Assembly: GCA_903883645.1 (NCBI GenBank)
Contig: CAISBR010000072.1
Location: forward strand, 1-64,000
DNA from: an uncultured Myxococcales bacterium
Lineage (GTDB): Bacteria; Myxococcota_A; UBA9042
DNA length: 64,000 nt
Direction of reading: 5' to 3'
Below the pieces are notes generated by a model. That model was not told where the DNA came from and made no database searches. It saw nothing but the letters and a program-made list of their open reading frames with translations. Below, one piece after another: positions 37,695-46,375 of the stretch. How positions within the stretch are numbered: the stretch's first letter is position 1; every line of letters begins with the position of its first letter. A program made the translations under genes and the position numbers.

Positions 37695-39740
37695 ATGATT
37701 CGCACCTGGACCCTGGGGCCCGTGGCGGCCCTGGCGCTCTTGACCGCCGCGTGTGGCTCGCCCGCCCAACAGCCCAAGACCGAAACGCCGGTAGTGGCGC
37801 AGAAGCCGCCGGAACCGCCCAAGAATCCGCTGACGCTGCGCTGCGAAAAGCGCCTAGAGACCGCCAAGTCGCAGCGCGATGCGCTGGTGCAGCTGGGCAA
37901 GGCCAATGCGCGCAGCAATCCGAATACGGCGACGGCGGCCCTAAACGCCTTGAATGAGCTAGGGATTGCTCTTGACGCGGCGGCGAACGAGGCAGCGCTT
38001 TTCTTTGTGGTGCACCCCGACAAAGCGGTGCGCGAGGCGGCAGCGCAGTGCGAGCAGGCGACCGAGTCGCTCAAGACCGAAATTACCCTAGATCGGCGGA
38101 TCTACGACGTGTTGGCCGGGCTGGACCTGGCCGGGCAAGACGCCGATGGCAAGCGGGTGCTCGAACTGACGCTGCGCGATTTTCGCCTGGGCGGAGTCGA
38201 CAAGGACGAGGCGACGCGCAAGAAAATTACGGACTTGCAAGAGCAGCTGGTGCGAGCGGGGCAGGCGTTTGAAAAGAACATTGCCAGCGATGTCCGCAAG
38301 ATCCATGTGGAACTGGCGCAGTTAAAGGGCCTGCCGCAAGACTGGATCGACGCGCACAAGCCCGCGGCTGACGGCAAGATCGAGATAACGACGGATTATC
38401 CCGACTATATTCCGATGATGCAGTACGCCGACGACGATGCGGCGCGTAAAGACCTGTACCTGGTGTATCGGCAGCGCGGCTGGCCGGATAACCAGACGAT
38501 TTTACAGAAGATCTTAGACCTGCGCTACGAGCTGGCGCAGCTAACCGGCTTTGCCAACTGGGCCGAGCGCATCACCGCCGACAAGATGACCAAGAACGGC
38601 AAGACGGTGGCCGATTTTATCGAGCAGGTGACCAAGGCCTCCGAAAGCAAAGAGAAAGACGACTACAAAATGCTGCTGGCCGAGCTGAAGAAGCAAGACC
38701 CCAAGGCGACCGAGGTGGGCGACTGGCAGGGCGGCTATCTGCTGGGCAAAATCAAGAAAGAAAAGGTGCACTTCGATGCCCAGGCCGCGCGGCAGTACTT
38801 CGCCTACGACAAGGTGCGCGACGGGCTGCTGGGGCTGACCAGCAAGCTGTTTGGCATCACGTACAAGCACAATATTACAGTAGAAACCTGGCATCCGAGC
38901 GTCGAGGTGTACGACGTGTACCAGGGCGACAAGTTGTACGGCCGCATTTTCTTAGACATGCACCCGCGCGACGGAAAGTATAAGCATGCCGCGCAGTTCC
39001 CGCTCATCTCGGGTATCGAGGGTCGGCAGCTGCCCGAGGGGGTGCTGGTCTGCAACTTCCCCGATCCGCAAAAGGGCGCGGCGCTGATGGAGCCCAAGGA
39101 AGTGCAGACGTTCTTTCATGAATTTGGCCACCTGATCCACCACACTTTTGGTGGGCACCAGGCTTGGATGCGGTTTTCGGGCGTGGCGACGGAGTGGGAT
39201 TTTGTGGAGGCGCCCAGCCAGATTTTTGAGGAATGGGCCAAGGATTACGATACGTTGAAGGCCTTTGCCAAGAACGATAAGGGCGAAGAGATCCCCAAAG
39301 AGCTGGGCAACAAGATTCGCCTGGCCGACGACGTGGGCCGCGGGCTGTGGGTGCGCCACCAGATGTTCTATGCGGGCCTGTCGCTGAACTTGCACAACCG
39401 CGACCCCAAGGGGCTGGATGCCGACAAGTTGGTCGCCGAGATTCAGGCCAAGTACAGCCCGTACAAGATGGTCGACGGCACGCACATGCAGGCGAGTTTT
39501 GGCCACTTGAACGGCTATTCAGCCATTTATTACACCTACATGTGGTCGATGGTGATCTCGAAGGACCTGTTCTCGCGCTTCCAAAAAGACGGCATTTTGA
39601 ACCCGGCGGTGGCGATGCGTTACCGGCAAAAGGTGCTCGAGATGGGCGGGCGCAAGGATGCCGCCGATCTGGTGGCGGATTTCTTGGAGCGGCCCTACGA
39701 CCTGAAGTCGTGGACGGCCTGGCTGAACAAGAAGGATTAG
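37695..39740 (+). CDS. M3-family (thimet-like) oligopeptidase lipoprotein
   Basis: 681 aa. Signal lipobox LLTAAC gives the lipidated Cys at 20. Zinc motif HEFGH is at 475-479 with the third ligand downstream in the EAPSQIFEEWAKD helix. LISGIEGRQLPEGVLVCNF and GHLNGYSAIYYTYMWS are typical of the M3 family. Most M3 peptidases are cytoplasmic, so the lipoprotein signal implies a periplasmic or outer-membrane location. It ends 6 bp before the TlpA gene, which suggests an exported-protein operon. Confidence 0.9.
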   Translation: MIRTWTLGPVAALALLTAACGSPAQQPKTETPVVAQKPPEPPKNPLTLRCEKRLETAKSQRDALVQLGKANARSNPNTATAALNALNELGIALDAAANEAALFFVVHPDKAVREAAAQCEQATESLKTEITLDRRIYDVLAGLDLAGQDADGKRVLELTLRDFRLGGVDKDEATRKKITDLQEQLVRAGQAFEKNIASDVRKIHVELAQLKGLPQDWIDAHKPAADGKIEITTDYPDYIPMMQYADDDAARKDLYLVYRQRGWPDNQTILQKILDLRYELAQLTGFANWAERITADKMTKNGKTVADFIEQVTKASESKEKDDYKMLLAELKKQDPKATEVGDWQGGYLLGKIKKEKVHFDAQAARQYFAYDKVRDGLLGLTSKLFGITYKHNITVETWHPSVEVYDVYQGDKLYGRIFLDMHPRDGKYKHAAQFPLISGIEGRQLPEGVLVCNFPDPQKGAALMEPKEVQTFFHEFGHLIHHTFGGHQAWMRFSGVATEWDFVEAPSQIFEEWAKDYDTLKAFAKNDKGEEIPKELGNKIRLADDVGRGLWVRHQMFYAGLSLNLHNRDPKGLDADKLVAEIQAKYSPYKMVDGTHMQASFGHLNGYSAIYYTYMWSMVISKDLFSRFQKDGILNPAVAMRYRQKVLEMGGRKDAADLVADFLERPYDLKSWTAWLNKKD

Positions 39741-39746
39741 CGCCTG

Positions 39747-40286
39747 ATGAACGAGGGCCTGCGCAAAGCGTTGATTGTGCTGGCCTTTGGCACCACGCTG
39801 GCCGGGCTCGCGACGGCGATCGCTCTGCGCGAAGCGGGGCACGTGCGCACCGACCTGGGCGGGATGGCGGTGCCCAAGCTGGCGCTGCCGGTGGTGCGCC
39901 CCGAGGGTGGTGCCACGCAAGCGCGTCTGAGTCCTAGTGATTTTAAGGGACGACCGCTGCTGCTACACTTTTGGGCCCCCAGCTGTAGGCCGTGTGTGGC
40001 CGAGCTGCCGCTTTGGCAAAAGCGCTTCGAAGTCGCAGCCATGCAGGGCTATGCCGTGCTCGCGGTGGCGGGCGACGACGCCGAAGATGTGCAGAAGTTC
40101 TTGAAAGAGGGCGGCTATACCCTGCCCGTGGTGGTCGATGCGAGCGGGCAGCTGTTTAGCGCGCTGCGGGTGACGGCGATTCCGGCGACGGCGGCAGTGG
40201 ACCGGCGCGGGGTGGTGGTCGAGTACCGCGAAGGGGTCGTGAGCGACGCGGAATTCCCTGGGCTTTTGGCGAGGGCGCGGCGGTAG
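39747..40286 (+). CDS. TlpA/ResA-like thioredoxin
   Basis: 179 aa. An N-terminal hydrophobic anchor (about 8-26) precedes a thioredoxin fold with active site WAPSCRPCVAEL (Cys80 and Cys83) and the cis-Pro in VTAIPATAAVD. Role: thiol reduction in the periplasm, often for cytochrome c maturation or for keeping Cys-rich proteins reduced. The neighbouring Cys-rich lipoproteins and multihaem proteins make either target plausible. AAGGA lies 10 nt before the ATG. Confidence 0.85.
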   Translation: MNEGLRKALIVLAFGTTLAGLATAIALREAGHVRTDLGGMAVPKLALPVVRPEGGATQARLSPSDFKGRPLLLHFWAPSCRPCVAELPLWQKRFEVAAMQGYAVLAVAGDDAEDVQKFLKEGGYTLPVVVDASGQLFSALRVTAIPATAAVDRRGVVVEYREGVVSDAEFPGLLARARR

Positions 40287-40292
40287 ACGTGC

Positions 40293-40324
40293 GGGAGTCA
40301 GCCTTGCCGTTTGCCTTCTAATCG
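40293..40324 (+). repeat. Degenerate copy of the inverted-repeat element end
   Basis: This 32-nt stretch resembles the left end of the element at 43125-43275. Both start GGG(A/T)GTCAG, share TTGCC-x-TTTGCCT and end in (A)ATCG, with one gap. It lies 72 bp before the Asp/Cys-rich gene, which is followed by the full element. No matching right end is visible here. Confidence 0.4.
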
Positions 40325-40395
40325 TGCCCCACCGCCGCCCGCTCCCATCACCGCGCTGGCTTGCATTCGGCAGCAATCGCGGCTAGTTTCGCGGC

Positions 40396-43119
40396 ATGCA
40401 TACCACTACCCTTGGTCACCGCGCGACAGTGCAAATCGGCAAAATCCTTAGTCTTGGCCTGATACTGGCAGCCCTAGGCGGCTGCGGCGACGACAGCGTG
40501 CTGGTGGGCACAGCCGGCACTGGGGCAGACGCTAGCACTGGCGACACGGCAGGCCCGGATGCGGGCGTAGATGCGGGCGCGACCGACATATACGGAATCG
40601 ATGAAGGTCCAGACGTGGTCCTAAATGATGACGCGCCCGACGGTGGCGGCGACGCCATTACCGACACAACTACTTATGATACAGAGGATATTGCCATCGA
40701 TATTGCGCCCGATGTGGCGCCCGATGTTGTGCCCGATATTGCGCCCGATGTTGTGCCCGATATTGCGCCCGATGTTGTGCCCGATGTGGCGCCCGATGTG
40801 GCGCCCGAGTGCATCCTCGACAGCGACTGCAAGGCCGAGCCGTGCCATGTAGCTATTTGCCAAAAAGGCTTGTGTAACGTGAGCTTGGCACCCGAGGGGC
40901 AGCCGTGCAGCGACGGCAATGCGTGCACGGGCATCGACCTGTGCGGCGCGGGCGCGTGCCTGCCCGGTACAGCGACCCTCTGCGACGACCAGAATCCTTG
41001 CACGACCGATAGTTGCGACGTGTCGAGCGGCTGCACGAACACCAGCAACAGCCTGCCCTGCAGCGACGGCAACGCCTGCACCAGCAGCGATGTGTGCAGC
41101 GGCGGGGTATGCGTGGGCGGCCCCGCCACCGCGTGCAGCGACGGCAACCCGTGCACCAGCGACGGCTGCGACCCCGACAAAGGCTGTAATTTTACGGCAA
41201 CTACCGCCCCTTGCGACGACAGCAACGCCTGCACCGGCGGCGATGTGTGCAAGGCGGGGGTGTGCGTGGCCGGCATTCCGCCCGCGTGCGACGACCAGAA
41301 CCCGTGCACCACCGAGACCTGCGACCCGGCCGAGGGCTGCAAAAACGTAGTCAACAGCTTGCCTTGCGACGATGGCAGTGCGTGCACCCAGGGCGATAGC
41401 TGCAGCGACGGCAGCTGCTCCCCCGGCAAGGCCAGCGTGTGCAGTGACGGCAACCCGTGCAGCGACGACAGCTGCAACCCCGCCAACGGCTGTGTGTTTT
41501 TGCCCAATGCCGCCACATGCGACGACGGCAACGGCTGCAGCGTGGGCGACCTGTGCCAGAGCGGCACGTGCACCGCCGGCGCGCCCCTGGCCTGCAGCGA
41601 CGCCAACCCCTGCACCAGCGACGCCTGCGACCCGCTAAAAGGCTGCGTTTTTGCAGCGAATACCCTGGGCTGTGACGACGGCAATGTCTGCACCAGCGGC
41701 GACGTGTGCGCGGCCGGCAGCTGCAGCCCCGGCGCACAGGTCCCGTGCAGCGACGGCAACCTGTGCACCGGAGACGCGTGCGATACACTAAAAGGCTGTG
41801 TGTTTTCGGCCAATACCCTCCCCTGCGACGATGGCAATGTGTGCTCCGTGGGCGACACCTGCGGCGGCGGCAGCTGCGGCGCTGGCGCGGCCAAGGTGTG
41901 CACCGACAGCAACCCATGCACCGCCGACAGCTGCGACCCGCAAAATGGCTGTCAATTCAGCAATAACAGCTTACCGTGCAGCGACGGCAGCGTGTGCACC
42001 GTGGGCGACGTGTGCGCGAGCGGCAGCTGTAGCCCCGGCATCGCGATCGTCTGCAGCGACGGCAATCCGTGCACCAGCGACGACTGCGATGGGCAAAAAG
42101 GATGTGTATTTCTTCCTAATTCGGCCACGTGCAGCGACGCCAACGCCTGCACCAGCGGCGACCAATGCGGCGGCGGCACGTGCGCGGGCAAAGCCATCGT
42201 GTGCGACGACGGCAAGCTGTGCACCACCGACTACTGCGACTCGGGCAAAGGCTGCCAAACTGTAGCCAATTCAGCCCCCTGTGACGACGGCACCGTGTGC
42301 ACGGCGAGCGACTTGTGCAGCGGCGGCAGCTGCGGCGGCAAAGCGGTCAGTTGCGACGACGCCAACGCCTGCACCACCGACAGCTGCGACGCCAAGGCCG
42401 GCTGCGGCAACGTGGCCTTGCCCGACGGCAGCACCTGCACCGGCGGCGCGTGCCAGGGCGGAACCTGCGTACTTTCGGGCCTAATCGCCTGGTACACCTT
42501 TGACGAGGGCAGCGGCAGCAAGTTCAGCGACAGCTCGGGCAACGGCTACGACGGCAGCCACAACGCCCCGTATGTCGCTGGCAAGAAAGGCAAAGCCCTC
42601 TCATTTTCGGGTGGAGCCATGGCCAAGGTCAGCGCCGGCGGCACGGGCTTTGCTTGGGGCGCCAACAACGCCGACTACACCATCGAGTACTGGATCTACG
42701 TCATCGCACCGCAGGCCAACTGGGTATCGCCGCTGCACAAATCGAGCCCGGGCGGCGGCGACTGCTGCGTGACCGGCCAGCGCGCACCGGCGCAGTTCTT
42801 CTACCCCGGGCAGATGAACATGGTTAGCGTGATGGGTACCCAGGCCGACTCGAACCACTACGCGCCGGCCGGGACGGGGGCACTGCCGCTAGCGACCTGG
42901 ACGCATTTTGCCACCGTGCACAGCGGCGCACAGCAATTACTCTATATCAATGGGGTGTTGGTGAATACCGACAACCTCGGTAGCCCGACCGAGGGTGGCC
43001 CCGGCGTGCTGTATTTGGGCAACGACGGCTTCTACGCGCCGCTCGATGGCTACATGGACGAGGTGCGGGTCTATCAGAAGGCGTTGACCGCTAAACAGAT
43101 TTTGGCAGACATGCTGTAG
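40396..43119 (+). CDS. Large Asp/Cys-rich repeat lipoprotein with C-terminal LamG-like domain
   Basis: 907 aa. Lipobox ALGGC gives the lipidated Cys at 30. Residues 40-137 are a low-complexity Asp/Pro/Val stretch built from 4-residue units (APDV, VPDI). Residues 138-695 are about two dozen Cys-rich repeats of the form CxDGNxCTxxDxCxxGxC. The last 210 residues form a concanavalin/LamG-like domain (LIAWYTFDEGSGSKFSDSSG to YMDEVRVYQKALT), a common carbohydrate- or surface-binding fold. The long stalk with a terminal binding domain suggests a cell-surface adhesin or matrix protein. It is bounded by related 16-32 nt repeat ends. Confidence 0.8.
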   Translation: MHTTTLGHRATVQIGKILSLGLILAALGGCGDDSVLVGTAGTGADASTGDTAGPDAGVDAGATDIYGIDEGPDVVLNDDAPDGGGDAITDTTTYDTEDIAIDIAPDVAPDVVPDIAPDVVPDIAPDVVPDVAPDVAPECILDSDCKAEPCHVAICQKGLCNVSLAPEGQPCSDGNACTGIDLCGAGACLPGTATLCDDQNPCTTDSCDVSSGCTNTSNSLPCSDGNACTSSDVCSGGVCVGGPATACSDGNPCTSDGCDPDKGCNFTATTAPCDDSNACTGGDVCKAGVCVAGIPPACDDQNPCTTETCDPAEGCKNVVNSLPCDDGSACTQGDSCSDGSCSPGKASVCSDGNPCSDDSCNPANGCVFLPNAATCDDGNGCSVGDLCQSGTCTAGAPLACSDANPCTSDACDPLKGCVFAANTLGCDDGNVCTSGDVCAAGSCSPGAQVPCSDGNLCTGDACDTLKGCVFSANTLPCDDGNVCSVGDTCGGGSCGAGAAKVCTDSNPCTADSCDPQNGCQFSNNSLPCSDGSVCTVGDVCASGSCSPGIAIVCSDGNPCTSDDCDGQKGCVFLPNSATCSDANACTSGDQCGGGTCAGKAIVCDDGKLCTTDYCDSGKGCQTVANSAPCDDGTVCTASDLCSGGSCGGKAVSCDDANACTTDSCDAKAGCGNVALPDGSTCTGGACQGGTCVLSGLIAWYTFDEGSGSKFSDSSGNGYDGSHNAPYVAGKKGKALSFSGGAMAKVSAGGTGFAWGANNADYTIEYWIYVIAPQANWVSPLHKSSPGGGDCCVTGQRAPAQFFYPGQMNMVSVMGTQADSNHYAPAGTGALPLATWTHFATVHSGAQQLLYINGVLVNTDNLGSPTEGGPGVLYLGNDGFYAPLDGYMDEVRVYQKALTAKQILADML
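40705..40800 (+). repeat. Eight 12-bp tandem repeats
   Basis: Eight units of the types GCGCCCGATGTG, GCGCCCGATGTT and GTGCCCGATATT follow one another, partly alternating with a 24-bp period. They encode (A/V)PD(V/I) in the Asp/Pro stalk of the surface lipoprotein. Such a run is prone to slippage, which would change stalk length in steps of 4 residues without a frameshift. Confidence 0.85.
40860..42470 (+). repeat. Coding repeats of the Asp/Cys-rich stalk
   Basis: The DNA repeats near-identical blocks such as TGCAGCGACGGCAA and CCGTGCACCAGCGACG throughout, matching the protein repeats. The strong repeats generate several long false ORFs on the other strand. Confidence 0.7.
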
Positions 43120-43124
43120 TGGCT

Positions 43125-43275
43125 GGGTGTCAGGTATTGCCTTTTGCCTTTTATCGAACCGAGCCGCTACCCCACCCGTGGCCAAATCACGGTCGTCGCA
43201 TAGGTCGCCCGGTGTGCGCGCAAGTTAAATTGAGCAGTTACATGCTAAATGATAAAAGAGCAATACCTGACACCC
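43125..43275. mobile_element. MITE-like element with 16-bp perfect inverted ends
   Basis: GGGTGTCAGGTATTGC (43125-43140) and its exact reverse complement (43260-43275) bound a 151-bp segment without an ORF. CTTTTATC continues the match on both sides after a short insert. No flanking target duplication is obvious. A partial copy of the left end occurs at 40293. The form fits a non-autonomous transposon remnant; the family is not assigned. Confidence 0.6.
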
Positions 43276-43292
43276 CTCCCCCTGGATAAACC

Positions 43293-44339
43293 ATGCCCAT
43301 CGCGAAATTGGCCAACGAATCGATGATCTCCGCGCTCCTGGACCGCCGCCGCTTCTTGGTGCACAGCGTGGCCTCGGCTGGCGCGTCGGCCCTTGCCGCA
43401 GCGTGCGGTTCGGCCACAAGCGAAGCGAAGGTCGATGCCGGCTCGCCCAGCGACACCGATACCGCAAGCGATATAGGGACTTCGAGTGACATCCCCTGCG
43501 CCCCCCAAAGCGTACCCGACAACCCCGACGCCGGGCTCAGCTTCGCGAACTTGCCGTACCGCCAAGACGATCCGCTCTGGGGCGGCGAGCTGATGTGGAA
43601 CCGCGACTTGGTCATCCAGGCCGCCACCCAGCTCAACGGCGAGACCAAGAAAGACGCCGAGGCGCTGCTCCGCAAGTTCCCGGATGGCAACAGCATCGCC
43701 AACGAAGGCTGCATGCTGACGTGCCTCGCAATGGTCTTGAAGCTGCTGGTGCCCGCCGCCTCACCGAGCTGGACTCCCGGGCTACTGAATCAAACCGCTC
43801 AAGAGTATTACTACTATTCGCCGTGCGGCCTGTCGATGACCACCCTGTACGCCGACTTGGTGTCGGATGTGAGCGAAGGCCAGGTGCAGCTATGCCTAAA
43901 AGAGGAGTATCTGCCCGGCGTTCCCTACTGGCCGCGCGTGCACGCGCATACCGCCGCGCTGCTGCGGGCCTATCGCAGCCTGACCCCGGCCCAGCGCAGC
44001 CAATTTGTGGTGATGCTGAAGACGGGGACGTACGACGACACGGTGGCGTCGCATTATGTCTTGCTGCATCCCAGCGATGCGGGTGGCGCAGACGATGCCA
44101 ACCCACAGCTGCTTGATCCGGCTATGCCACTAGATAAACAGGGGATTTGGCGTCTAACGGACTCGGCGGCGACCATTACCCAAGACCCCGACATCGCCGC
44201 GGGCTGGCAGCAAGACGGCATTGAACCGACTCAAATTGCTGGTGTTTGGGTGTTTGTGCGGTGGCGTCCGGACCGCAGCCGCTCGTTTGTGGCCCCGCTC
44301 GTGGCGGCCTGGGCGACGGAGCTAGCTAAGATCGCGTAG
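43293..44339 (+). CDS. Tat-type lipoprotein with C39-like papain-fold domain
   Basis: 348 aa. The N-terminus holds a Tat-like DRRRFLVHS motif and a lipobox ending LAAAC. After an Asp/Ser/Thr-rich linker, the folded part has NEGCMLTCLAMVLKLL, matching the Cys helix of C39-type papain-fold peptidases, and SHYVLLHPSD, a fit for the catalytic-His strand. Peptidase activity is inferred only from these two motifs. It starts 18 bp after the inverted-repeat element. Upstream starts inside the element are not supported. Confidence 0.6.
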   Translation: MPIAKLANESMISALLDRRRFLVHSVASAGASALAAACGSATSEAKVDAGSPSDTDTASDIGTSSDIPCAPQSVPDNPDAGLSFANLPYRQDDPLWGGELMWNRDLVIQAATQLNGETKKDAEALLRKFPDGNSIANEGCMLTCLAMVLKLLVPAASPSWTPGLLNQTAQEYYYYSPCGLSMTTLYADLVSDVSEGQVQLCLKEEYLPGVPYWPRVHAHTAALLRAYRSLTPAQRSQFVVMLKTGTYDDTVASHYVLLHPSDAGGADDANPQLLDPAMPLDKQGIWRLTDSAATITQDPDIAAGWQQDGIEPTQIAGVWVFVRWRPDRSRSFVAPLVAAWATELAKIA

Positions 44340-44346
44340 TATTGAA

Positions 44347-44763
44347 CTATTCTTCAGATGCGGCGCGCCGTAAGACCGCCGACGGCGAGCGGCGGCGCTT
44401 GGCCTGAATCCACGCCCGCGCCGCTGCGGCGGTTGGAAAGACACCCCGCCGCGATGAAGGTCCGCCAGCAGCACACCAGTATTCCAAGGACGACCGCACG
44501 CTGGCATCGGGTGAGACCACCGCGCACCAAATCATCGGATTGCTCAGCCGTTGCGCCTCTTCAAGAGCCAAGATTTCTTTGATCTGCGAATTCACGACAA
44601 CGTGGTCCAACAGATCCGAATAATCGCTGATGTGGTAGCGCAGGCCATCGAAGCGCTCGTCGGCGGCCACTTCTTCGAGCATGGCCATGACCTCGTTGGC
44701 GTCGCTGATGCCGTGGAAGTGCACGTAAACACCACGATCTTCCCATTCGACATGGTATGGCAT
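44347..44763 (-). CDS. 138-aa STAS/SpoIIAA-like protein, paralog A
   Basis: 138 aa from ATG 44763 (AGGA 8 nt upstream). It begins MPYHVEWEDRGVYVHFHG and carries DERFDGLRYHISDYSD, a strand-helix pattern resembling SpoIIAA/STAS-like domains, then SLEYWCAAGGPSSRRG and AAARAWIQAKRR. A protein of the same length and pattern lies 2 kb away (46376-46792). No signal peptide. Probably a small regulatory or ligand-binding protein; the fold call is tentative. It is divergent from the XRE regulator. Confidence 0.6.
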   Translation of the reverse strand: MPYHVEWEDRGVYVHFHGISDANEVMAMLEEVAADERFDGLRYHISDYSDLLDHVVVNSQIKEILALEEAQRLSNPMIWCAVVSPDASVRSSLEYWCAAGGPSSRRGVFPTAAAARAWIQAKRRRSPSAVLRRAASEE

Positions 44764-44899
44764 GGCAGAGTTCCTGTTGAGTTGATGGGGCCAAGACACG
44801 GGGTAACGCAGCCTCACAGATTATTGCCGACGGAGCATGGAGGTGCAAGGGGCTGACGGCTACATGACGACCGGCCGTCGCGCGCGTGAAAGCGGGAAC

Positions 44900-44928
44900 T
44901 TGACATTGCAGAGCGTGTAGTACACACT
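44900..44928 (+). promoter_or_regulatory. Promoter of the XRE regulator
   Basis: A perfect TTGACA (-35) is at 44900-44905. A weak -10 (CACACT, 44923-44928, 17-bp spacer) falls inside the palindromic operator. A regulator bound there would block RNA polymerase. Confidence 0.5.
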
Positions 44929-44932
44929 ACAC
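44915..44932. promoter_or_regulatory. Palindromic operator before the XRE gene
   Basis: GTGTAGT-ACAC-ACTACAC is a perfect 7-bp inverted repeat with a 4-bp spacer, ending 3 bp before the regulator's ATG. It covers the -10 region, as in autoregulated XRE genes. There is no room for a ribosome site between it and the ATG. Confidence 0.75.
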
Positions 44933-44935
44933 ACC

Positions 44936-45304
44936 ATGACCAGCTTCGGCCAGTACCTGCGCCAACTCCGCGAAACCCGCCACGCCGCAGCGCAAGCGGC
45001 CGATGTGGGGCGCTACACGCTGCGTTCGGTGGCGGCCAATGCGGGGCTCGAGCCGTCTTATCTATCTAAAATTGAACGGGATATTCAGCCACCACCTTCG
45101 GAGGCTAAGGTCCGTGCCCTTGCCGAGGCTCTTGGCGAAGATGCCGACGTCCTTTTGGCGCTCGCTGGCAAAGTCTCTGGCGACCTGCTCGAGGCGATTC
45201 GCAAGCGCCCGCAGTTGTTCGCCCACATCATTCGCGAGTTGAAAGACATGCCGGATCACGCGGTGCTGCGCATCGTGCGCGAGGTCCGCGACGGCCAGTG
45301 GTAG
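44936..45304 (+). CDS. XRE-family helix-turn-helix regulator
   Basis: 122 aa. The HTH lies at residues 5-75: FGQYLRQLRETR, then YTLRSVAANAGLEPSYLSKI and RDIQPPPSEAKVRALAEAL, typical of the XRE/Cro class. The C-terminal 45 residues are helical and may dimerise. It is preceded by TTGACA and a palindrome, and followed 30 bp later by an unknown gene on the same strand. Autorepression of a two-gene cassette is the likely scheme. Confidence 0.88.
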   Translation: MTSFGQYLRQLRETRHAAAQAADVGRYTLRSVAANAGLEPSYLSKIERDIQPPPSEAKVRALAEALGEDADVLLALAGKVSGDLLEAIRKRPQLFAHIIRELKDMPDHAVLRIVREVRDGQW

Positions 45305-45334
45305 CATCCACCAAGGGTGCAAACAGGGGGAATT

Positions 45335-46363
45335 ATGCTCGAAATGCGTCACAATCAGCTACAGTTCAGCTTTGGCGAGGTCCACCCCAGCGCGCTGCTG
45401 ACACTTAGCTTTCAGCGCACCCTGCGCATCCCGGACGACGGTCGCAACTACCCACTGCCGCCCGGAATGGGGCCGTTTCCTCTGCGGCATGTAGACGATT
45501 ACGCGGCACAATTGCCGACCGACTGGCTGCAGCACGGCGGAGTGATGCTGCCGATGTGGCAGGCCGAGGCGCTGTGGCTGTCGATCCGCGCCGGGTACGA
45601 CGGCGAGCGGGGTGCCGATTATCCGTTTGCGATCAAGGTAGCTGCGGGCAAGCGCAGTGCGGTGACAGGCAAGACTTGGCAAGCAGGGCTAAATCGCGAC
45701 CCGCAGGATTACTTGGTGGCGCCGATGCAGCCGTGGCTCGACGGATTTTGCGTCGAAAAGGGCCTGATTCGACAGTTTGTGGCGATGCCGCTGGGCCAGG
45801 GCTATACGGTCGAAGAACAGCTTGACGGCAAAGCGGAATTTGGCGGCCTGCAGCTCGAGGTGTTTCCTATGAAGCGGGCGGCATTCGAGAAGCGCTTTCC
45901 GGTGCGGCCCAAAGATCCTGAAAATATTGACTATTGTGACCAGGTGATGATGCCGTGCGCCGCGGCACCGGGCATGGCGATGGGCCTGGGCGCGGGTGGC
46001 ATGATGCGCCAAGAGATCAGCGAAGACCCCTATCGCGAAGACGAGTGGGACCTGGAGCGCGGCCAGCGCTGCTTTGTCCACCTGTGCAATAGTGCGATAT
46101 GGCAGCAGATTACCGGTAACGCCCCGCCTAGCGTGCCGCCAACCGCCAAAGACTATGCGTGGGCGGGCCTGCCCTGGTTCGAATACTATGGCGACGCACC
46201 CGCCGTAGAAGGTGGCGCGCTGCTAGGGGCGATTAAGTCCGTGTTTAGTCTGGGGAAGTCGAAGGGCGCATCGCCCTTGCCCGACAACGAACCGGCGGTA
46301 CCTAAGGTGGTGATCGGGCTGGAGCCGCGCAAGAACCATCGGGTGCGGATTGGCGAATTCTAG
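45335..46363 (+). CDS. Conserved protein of unknown function paired with the XRE regulator
   Basis: 342 aa from ATG 45335 (AGGGGG 4 nt upstream; GTG 45317 is possible). No signal, membrane segment or known catalytic motif. Distinct stretches are LTLSFQRTLRIPDDGRNYPL, GGVMLPMWQAEALWLSI, RQFVAMPLGQGYTVEEQL and GGLQLEVFPMK; the composition is that of a soluble beta-rich enzyme or binding protein. It carries one Asp/Glu-rich region (ISEDPYREDEWDLE). I recall similar sequences only as hypothetical proteins. Pairing with an autoregulated XRE gene would fit a toxin, stress or mobile-cassette function, but nothing here shows which. Confidence 0.7.
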   Translation: MLEMRHNQLQFSFGEVHPSALLTLSFQRTLRIPDDGRNYPLPPGMGPFPLRHVDDYAAQLPTDWLQHGGVMLPMWQAEALWLSIRAGYDGERGADYPFAIKVAAGKRSAVTGKTWQAGLNRDPQDYLVAPMQPWLDGFCVEKGLIRQFVAMPLGQGYTVEEQLDGKAEFGGLQLEVFPMKRAAFEKRFPVRPKDPENIDYCDQVMMPCAAAPGMAMGLGAGGMMRQEISEDPYREDEWDLERGQRCFVHLCNSAIWQQITGNAPPSVPPTAKDYAWAGLPWFEYYGDAPAVEGGALLGAIKSVFSLGKSKGASPLPDNEPAVPKVVIGLEPRKNHRVRIGEF

Positions 46364-46375
46364 CCCGCGGGTTCG

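Noticed and set aside
40705-40800. CRISPR-like repeat array
   Set aside because: Units are 12 bp without spacers and are in frame with a protein stalk.
40674-41921. 415-codon minus-strand ORF opposite the Asp/Cys-rich gene
   Set aside because: It arises from repeated GAC/TGC codons read backwards; the plus frame has a signal peptide and folded end.
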